Origin: JALZDI01 sp965653225 | GTDB taxonomy: Bacteria; Actinomycetota; Actinomycetes; Propionibacteriales; Nocardioidaceae | Assembly: GCA_965653225.1 (NCBI GenBank) | Contig: CBFGZI010000133.1 | Coordinates: 1 to 9,988 of the forward strand | DNA length: 9,988 bases | Reading direction: 5' to 3' | In this document: one piece after another, positions 5,063 through 9,988 of the stretch | Layout of the letters: every line of letters begins with the position of its first letter | How positions within the stretch are numbered: position 1 is the stretch's first letter | Notes under the pieces: generated by a model | What the model was told of the DNA's origin: nothing | Database searches by the model: none | The model's input: only the letters and a program-made list of their open reading frames with translations | Translations under genes and position numbers: made by a program

Positions 5063-6724
5063 ATGACCTCGGTCGAGAGGCGGCTGCTCGCCGAGGCTCG
5101 GCCTGTCCGGTCGTTCCTGGCGCTCTCGGTGCTGCTGGGTGCGCTGGCCGCGACCGCCGTGCTGCTGCAGGCGTGGCTGCTGGCCGGGGTCGTCAGCACC
5201 TCCGTGGAGACACGCGCCGGCCTCGGCGCGCTGGCCGCTCCCCTGCTGGCGCTGCTGGTCGTGGTGCTCGTGCGCGCCGGCCTGGTGTGGGCGGTCGAGG
5301 TCTCCGCCCAGCGGTCCGCCGCACAGACCAGGTCGGGGCTGCGCCGGGACCTGCTAGCTCACGCGGTCGCGCTCGGGCCGCAGTGGCTGCTTGGCCGGCG
5401 TACGGCGCGGCTGGAGGCCCTGGCCACCCGCGGCCTGGAGGCGCTCGACGAGTACTTCGCCCGCTATCTCCCGCAGCTGGTGCTCGCCGTGGTCGTACCC
5501 GCAGCCGTGCTCGCGGTGGTGGCGGCCGAGGACCCGCTGTCGGCGGTGGTCATCGCGCTCACGCTGCCGCTGGTGCCGGTGTTCATGGCCGTGGTGGGAG
5601 CCGGCACGCGCAGGCGCACGTCGCGACGGCTGGTCGCGCTGCAGCGGCTCGGCGGGTTCTTCCTCGACTGCGTCGAGGGCCTCGGCACGCTGAAGGTGTT
5701 CGGGCGCAGCGCGGCGTACGCCGAGGTCGTCGGCCGGCAGACCGAGCGGCTGCGACAGGAGAGCATGGCGACCCTGCGGGCGACGTTCCTGTCCTCGCTG
5801 GTGCTCGAGCTGCTGGCGTCGCTGTCCGTGGCCGTCGTCGCGGTCGAGGTCGGACTGCGGCTGCTCGGCGGCGACCTCGGGCTGGCCACCGGGCTGTTGG
5901 TGCTGGTGCTGGCCCCGGAGGCCTACCTGCCGCTGCGGCGGCTCGGTGCGCAGTTCCACAGCAGCGCCGACGGCGTCGCGGCCGCCGGCCAGGTCTTCGA
6001 GGTCCTGGACACGCGTCCGGACGCAGCGCGCGGCCACGCAGCCGTGCCCGCTGCGCGCGCGTCGGCGCTGCGGCTCGACGACGTCACGGTCCGGTTCCCC
6101 GGGCGCGCGACGCCGGCGCTCGACCACCTGTCGCTGCGGGTGCCGCCCCGGCGCGTGACGGCCCTGACCGGGCCCAGCGGCAGCGGCAAGTCCACGGTCC
6201 TGCACCTGCTGCTGGGTCTGGTCACGCCCGACTCCGGGCACGTGCGGATCGGTGGTGTCGACCTCCCGGCGCTCGACGTCGGCGGGTGGCGCCGGCAGGT
6301 GGCGTGGGTGCCACAGCGGCCGTACGTGTTCGCCGGCAGCCTGGGCGACAACATCACCCTCGGGCGGCCGGACGCGACCGACGAGGAGGTCGCCCGCGCG
6401 GTGGACGCCGCGGGGCTGCGCGCGCTCGTCGACCGGCTGCCGGACGGGCTGTGCACCGCCGTCGGCGAACGCGGGCACGGGGTCTCAGCCGGCGAACGAC
6501 AGCGGCTCGCGCTCGCGCGTGCGTTCCTGTTGGACGCGCCGGTGCTGCTGCTGGACGAGCCGACGGCCAACCTGGACGGCGAGACCGAGGCCGGGATCGT
6601 CGCCGCGGTCGCCGACATGGGCGCCGGCCGCACCGTGGTGCTGGCGGCGCACCGTCCGGCGCTGGTCTCGCTCGCCGACCAGGTGGTCCCGATGGACCGT
6701 GGGCTCGTGGGGCGCGCGACATGA
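5063..6724 (+). CDS. cydD: Thiol reductant ABC exporter, subunit CydD
   Basis: A 553-residue ABC half-transporter, with membrane domain first and ATPase second. CydDC moves cysteine/glutathione or handles haem in the membrane and is required for cytochrome bd assembly. The membrane domain covers about residues 1-320. The ATPase has Walker A GPSGSGKST (370-378), Q-loop region VPQRPYVFAGSLGDNI, signature VSAGERQ (474-480, where LSGGQ is canonical), Walker B VLLLDEP (494-500) with catalytic E499, and H530 in LAAHR. ATG 5063 is the first start after the upstream stop. Longer frames to the left are out-of-frame readings of the DUF7144 gene. The Shine-Dalgarno is weak, which fits translational coupling. 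The stop overlaps the cydC start as ATGA. Assignment as CydD rather than CydC rests on the domain sequence, gene order and neighbours. Confidence 0.93.
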   Translation: MTSVERRLLAEARPVRSFLALSVLLGALAATAVLLQAWLLAGVVSTSVETRAGLGALAAPLLALLVVVLVRAGLVWAVEVSAQRSAAQTRSGLRRDLLAHAVALGPQWLLGRRTARLEALATRGLEALDEYFARYLPQLVLAVVVPAAVLAVVAAEDPLSAVVIALTLPLVPVFMAVVGAGTRRRTSRRLVALQRLGGFFLDCVEGLGTLKVFGRSAAYAEVVGRQTERLRQESMATLRATFLSSLVLELLASLSVAVVAVEVGLRLLGGDLGLATGLLVLVLAPEAYLPLRRLGAQFHSSADGVAAAGQVFEVLDTRPDAARGHAAVPAARASALRLDDVTVRFPGRATPALDHLSLRVPPRRVTALTGPSGSGKSTVLHLLLGLVTPDSGHVRIGGVDLPALDVGGWRRQVAWVPQRPYVFAGSLGDNITLGRPDATDEEVARAVDAAGLRALVDRLPDGLCTAVGERGHGVSAGERQRLALARAFLLDAPVLLLDEPTANLDGETEAGIVAAVADMGAGRTVVLAAHRPALVSLADQVVPMDRGLVGRAT

Positions 6725-8466
6725 GCGAGCACCGCCGCGTCGGGATGCGGCTGGCCGGGGCCACGGCGCTCGGTTCCGCAGCCGCGCTGGCCGGCATCGG
6801 CCTGCTGGCGACGGCGAGCTGGCTGGTGGTGCGCGCGTCGGAGCGTCCGAACGTGGCCGCGCTCGCCCTGGCCATCGCGGGTGTGCGGTTCTTCGGCGTC
6901 GCCCGCGGCGTGCTGCGCTACACCGACCGGCTGGTCGGCCACGACACCGCGCTGCGCGCACTCGCCGCACAACGCACGCGCAGCTTCCGCCTGCTCGAGC
7001 CGCTAGCCCCGACGGGCCTTCCCGCGTTCCGCAGCGGCGACCTGCTGGCCCGGCTGGTCGACGACGTCGAAAGCATCCAGGACCGGCTGCTCCGGGTCGT
7101 GCAGCCGTTCGCGGTGGCGGCCGTCGCCGGCGGTGTGGCCGTGGTGCTGCTGTGGTGGCTGCTGCCCGTCGCCGGGCTGCTGCTCACCCTCGCGCTGGTG
7201 CTCAGTGCGACGGCGGTGCCGCGCCTGTCGCGGCTGCTGGCGCGTCGCCGGGAGTCGCCCTACGCCCTCGTCCGCGGCGAGCTCTCGGCCCTGGTGGTCG
7301 ACCTGCTGCGCGGCGCACCCGACCTCGTCGCCTTCGGGGCGGTCGACGGGCAGCTGCGCCGCATCGAGTCGGCCCAGGCCGAGCTGGACCGGATCAGCCG
7401 CGCACGCGCCTGGACCACCGGGACGGGCGCGGCCGCCACGACGTTGCTCGGAGGACTCGCGCTCTGGGGCGCGGCCCTGGCCGGTGTGGCCGCGGTCGCG
7501 GCCGGCGCCCTGCCGGGGGTGCTGCTGGCGGTGGTGGTGTTCGTCCCACTGGCCGCGGCCGAGCTGCTGACCGGGCTACCCGAGGCGGCCGCGACCGCGG
7601 AGCGGAACCGGCCACGCCGCGCACGGCTGCGGGCCCTCGCGGACGCCCCGGTGCCGGTGCCCGAGCCGCTCGACCCGGTGCCGCTGCCGCCGGGACCACA
7701 CGCGGTCCGGCTGCGCGGGCTCTGCGCTCGCTACCGGCCCGACGGCCCGCTCGCGCTCGACGGCGTCGACCTCGACCTGCTGCCGGGGCGGCGGGTCGCC
7801 GTGGTCGGCGCGAGTGGTGCGGGCAAGTCCACGCTCGCCGCGGTGCTGGTGCGTTTCCTCGACGTCGACCGAGGGACGGCGACGCTGGACGACGTCCCGC
7901 TGAGCAGTCTCGGGTCGGAGCAGACACGCCGGGTCATCGGGCTGTGCGGGCAGGAGGCACACCTGTTCGACGCCACGCTCGCCGACAACCTCGCCGTGGC
8001 CCGGCCCGACGCCACGCGGGACCAGATGCGCGACGCGTTGCGGGCGGCGCACCTGCTGGCCTGGGCGGACGGGCTCCCGGAGGGGCTCGGGACACCCGTG
8101 GGCGAACGGGCCCACCGGCTCTCCGGCGGGCAGCGGCAGCGGCTGGCCCTCGCCCGCGCCCTGCTGGCCGGGTTCCCCGTGCTCGTGCTCGACGAGCCCA
8201 CCGAGCACCTGCCGGTCCACGAGGCCGACTCGCTCACCCGTGACCTGCTGGACGCGACAGCCGGCCGTACGACGCTGCTGGTCACCCATCGGCTCACCGG
8301 ACTGCAGGCGGTCGACGAGATCGTCGTTCTCGACGCGGGCAGGGTCGTCGAGCGCGGCTCTCACGCCGGGCTGCTGCAAGCGGGCCGGCTGTACGCACGC
8401 ATGTGGCAGCGCGAGCGGGCCGACGACATCACCGATCCAGGCGGCGATCTCATCCTTCGAGGGTGA
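6721..8466 (+). CDS. cydC: Thiol reductant ABC exporter, subunit CydC
   Basis: A 581-residue ABC half-transporter that pairs with CydD as a heterodimer. The N-terminus (MRLAGATALGSAAALAGIGLLATASWLVVRASERPNV) and the VRFFGVARGVLRYTDRLVGHD segment are typical of CydC. The ATPase has Walker A GASGAGKST (363-371), canonical signature LSGGQ (467-471), Walker B VLVLDEP (487-493) with E492, and H523 in VTHR. The D-loop reads EHLP instead of the usual ...LD. ATG 6721 overlaps the cydD stop by the ATGA quartet, so the two are translated at a linked rate, as suits a 1:1 heterodimer. It is 36 nt ahead of cydA. Confidence 0.94.
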   Translation: MSEHRRVGMRLAGATALGSAAALAGIGLLATASWLVVRASERPNVAALALAIAGVRFFGVARGVLRYTDRLVGHDTALRALAAQRTRSFRLLEPLAPTGLPAFRSGDLLARLVDDVESIQDRLLRVVQPFAVAAVAGGVAVVLLWWLLPVAGLLLTLALVLSATAVPRLSRLLARRRESPYALVRGELSALVVDLLRGAPDLVAFGAVDGQLRRIESAQAELDRISRARAWTTGTGAAATTLLGGLALWGAALAGVAAVAAGALPGVLLAVVVFVPLAAAELLTGLPEAAATAERNRPRRARLRALADAPVPVPEPLDPVPLPPGPHAVRLRGLCARYRPDGPLALDGVDLDLLPGRRVAVVGASGAGKSTLAAVLVRFLDVDRGTATLDDVPLSSLGSEQTRRVIGLCGQEAHLFDATLADNLAVARPDATRDQMRDALRAAHLLAWADGLPEGLGTPVGERAHRLSGGQRQRLALARALLAGFPVLVLDEPTEHLPVHEADSLTRDLLDATAGRTTLLVTHRLTGLQAVDEIVVLDAGRVVERGSHAGLLQAGRLYARMWQRERADDITDPGGDLILRG

Positions 8467-8502
8467 CGACGAGCCGCCACGAGCCATTGGAGCCTGCTCG
8501 AG

Positions 8503-9891
8503 ATGGACGCACTCGACCTGGCCCGGACACAGTTCGCGACGACGAGCATCTACCACTTCCTGTTCGTCCCCCTGACGATCGGGCTCGCGTTCCTGGTGGC
8601 GGTGCTGCACACCATGTGGTTCCGCTCCGGCAACCCCGAGCACCGGCGGCTGACCCGGTTCTTCGGCACGCTGTTGCTGGTCAATGTCGCGGTCGGCGTC
8701 GTGACGGGTCTGGTGCAGGAGTTCGAGTTCGGCATGAACTGGTCGGCCTACTCCCGCTTCGTCGGCGACGTGTTCGGCGCGCCGCTGGCGATGGAGGGCC
8801 TGGCGGCGTTCTTCCTGGAGTCGACGTTTCTCGGGCTGTGGGTCTTCGGGTGGAACGTCCTCCCGCGCGGGCTGCATCTGCTCACCGTGTGGCTGGTCGC
8901 GGTCGGTGCGGCGCTGTCGGCGGCGTTCATCATGGCCGCGAACTCGTGGATGCAGCACCCGGTCGGGTACACGACAGACCCGGACACCGGTCGCCCGCAG
9001 CTGAGCTCGGTGGCCGCGCTGTTCACCAACCCGGTCTTCATCTGGGGCTACATCCACGTGATCCTCGCGTCCCTTCTCACCGGGGCCATGCTGATGCTGG
9101 CCGTGTCGGCGTGGCAGCTGCGCCGCAAGGACACCATGTTCCGCCGTTCCGCCGCACTGTCGCTGGTCGTGCTGCTCCCGGCGTCGATCCTCGCGGTGAT
9201 GGTCGGCAGCCACCTCGGCGTCATCGAAACCACGTACCAGCCGATGAAGATCGCGGCCGCCGAGGCGCAGTGGACCACCTGCCAGCCGTGCTCGTTCTCG
9301 CTGTTCCAGATCGGCGGCGGCAACAACGACCGCACCCCCAGCAAGATCATCGAGGTCCCGCACCTGCTCTCCGTCCTGGCCACTGGTACGTGGAACGGCA
9401 AGGTCGAGGGGCTGGCCCCGCTGCAGAAGAGCTACGCCGCGAAGTACGGCCCAGGCAACTATGTCCCGAACGTCTTCATCCAGTACTGGTCGATGCGCGT
9501 GATGGCCTACCTCGGAACCGCCGCCACGTTGCTCGCGCTGTGGGGAGCGTGGCTGCTGTGGCGTCGCAAGCTCGAGACGTCGCGGCTGTTCCTGGTGGTC
9601 GCGACCTGGGCGGTGGTCACGCCGTTCCTGATGAACACGGCGGGCTGGATGCTCACCGAGAACGGCCGGCAGCCCTGGCTGGTGCAGGGACTGATGACCA
9701 CGGCCGACGGCGTCTCCCCCTCGGTGAGCACCACCGAGGTTGCGGTCAGCCTGTTGGCGTTCGTGCTGCTCTACCTGCTGCTCGCCGCCGTCGACGTGTT
9801 CCTGATGATGCGCTACGCCCGGCGGGGGGTCGAGCTCGAGCCGGACGGCGAGCAGCCGGCCGCGCCCGGCGCGCCGGCACTGGCCTACTGA
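8503..9891 (+). CDS. cydA: Cytochrome bd ubiquinol oxidase subunit I
   Basis: A 462-residue, multi-helix membrane protein that binds the haems and quinol of the bd-type terminal oxidase. H18 (SIYHFLF) matches E. coli H19. E98 and E106 (MEGLAAFFLES) match E99/E107 of the proton path. H185 (WGYIHVIL) and M334 (MRVMAYLG) match the b558 ligands H186 and M393. E386 of TENGRQPW matches E445 before the invariant GRQPW. All ligands are present, so it looks active. The protein is shorter than the 522-residue E. coli CydA mainly because the Q-loop is short (S-type). That loop carries C260-Q-P-C263. ATG 8503 has GGAG at 8489-8492. The last codons and stop are duplicated in tandem just downstream. Confidence 0.97.
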   Translation: MDALDLARTQFATTSIYHFLFVPLTIGLAFLVAVLHTMWFRSGNPEHRRLTRFFGTLLLVNVAVGVVTGLVQEFEFGMNWSAYSRFVGDVFGAPLAMEGLAAFFLESTFLGLWVFGWNVLPRGLHLLTVWLVAVGAALSAAFIMAANSWMQHPVGYTTDPDTGRPQLSSVAALFTNPVFIWGYIHVILASLLTGAMLMLAVSAWQLRRKDTMFRRSAALSLVVLLPASILAVMVGSHLGVIETTYQPMKIAAAEAQWTTCQPCSFSLFQIGGGNNDRTPSKIIEVPHLLSVLATGTWNGKVEGLAPLQKSYAAKYGPGNYVPNVFIQYWSMRVMAYLGTAATLLALWGAWLLWRRKLETSRLFLVVATWAVVTPFLMNTAGWMLTENGRQPWLVQGLMTTADGVSPSVSTTEVAVSLLAFVLLYLLLAAVDVFLMMRYARRGVELEPDGEQPAAPGAPALAY

Positions 9892-9903
9892 CTGGCCTAC
9901 TGA
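9879..9903 (+). repeat. 12-bp tandem duplication across the cydA stop
   Basis: ACTGGCCTACTG at 9879-9890 is repeated without spacing at 9891-9902, followed by A. The unit contains the last codons and stop of cydA, so a second in-frame TGA follows at 9901-9903. It looks like a recent slippage duplication. The coding sequence is unchanged because the first stop comes first. Confidence 0.9.
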
Positions 9904-9939
9904 CCCGTCCACCCACGCGCCCACCGAAGGAGACCGGCC

Positions 9940-9988
9940 ATGACACTCCCCGACCTGTGGTTCGCCATCGTCGCGGTGCTGTGGACCG
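9940..9988 (+). CDS. cydB: Cytochrome bd ubiquinol oxidase subunit II (5' end)
   Basis: The first 16 codons of a gene cut by the right edge read MTLPDLWFAIVAVLWT, the usual first segment of CydB, the haem-free partner of CydA. A strong AAGGAGA at 9927-9933 lies 6 nt before the ATG. The gap from cydA is 48 nt, so cydA and cydB are surely one operon. Confidence 0.9.
   Translation, partial: MTLPDLWFAIVAVLWT

Noticed and set aside
7576..9924. 782-codon open frame on the minus strand opposite cydC and cydA
   Set aside because: It is antisense to two genes with full sets of family motifs. Its product is a low-complexity Arg/Gln/His/Asp/Glu-rich string with no recognisable domain, as expected from a GC-rich third-position bias.
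1..9988. CRISPR array, insertion sequence, toxin-antitoxin or defence genes
   Set aside because: No regularly spaced repeats of 25-40 bp, no transposase motifs and no recognisable defence domains were seen on either strand. Apart from the element end at the left, the window is housekeeping and respiratory genes.

Overview
The window is high-GC DNA with GTG/TTG starts, dense gene packing and gene neighbourhoods (nadD-rsfS-histidine phosphatase; cydDC with cydAB; DUF6325, SHOCT and DUF7144 genes) that point to an actinobacterium. I cannot name a genus from the sequence alone.

Left edge (1-1559, + strand): the end of an integrated mobile element. The last codons of an upstream gene are followed by a small helix-turn-helix excisionase gene and a tyrosine integrase gene translationally coupled to it. 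About 75 bp downstream lies the 3' end of a tRNA-Ala(GGC) gene on the opposite strand. This is the usual layout of actinomycete integrative elements and prophages that insert into the 3' end of a tRNA gene. The rest of the element lies to the left, outside the window.

Centre (1560-4481, - strand): chromosomal housekeeping genes reading leftward. In transcription order these are a DUF6325 gene, a SHOCT-domain gene, a 48-residue one-helix membrane protein, nadD (NAD synthesis), rsfS (ribosome silencing factor), a GpgP-like histidine phosphatase and the tRNA-Ala. nadD, rsfS and the phosphatase are almost contiguous and look like one operon, ending in a hairpin plus T-tract. The order nadD-rsfS-phosphatase matches the known Mycobacterium tuberculosis order Rv2421c-Rv2420c-Rv2419c.

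Right (4602-9988, + strand): a rightward operon for cytochrome bd oxidase. A four-helix DUF7144 membrane protein leads it, followed by cydD and cydC (the ABC exporter needed to assemble the oxidase), cydA (complete) and the start of cydB (cut by the window edge). Gaps are 8 nt, an ATGA overlap, 36 nt and 48 nt, so co-transcription is likely. The DUF6325-SHOCT pair and the DUF7144-cyd operon diverge from a 120-bp intergenic region that holds a perfect 9-bp inverted repeat.

Nothing here is clearly a new defence or biosynthetic system. The points most worth a second look are the divergent DUF6325-SHOCT / DUF7144-cydDCAB arrangement with its palindrome, the element boundary in the tRNA, and several small sequence oddities: a 12-bp tandem duplication across the cydA stop, a 12-bp-periodic motif, a Cys-rich insert in the integrase and a CxxC in CydA.
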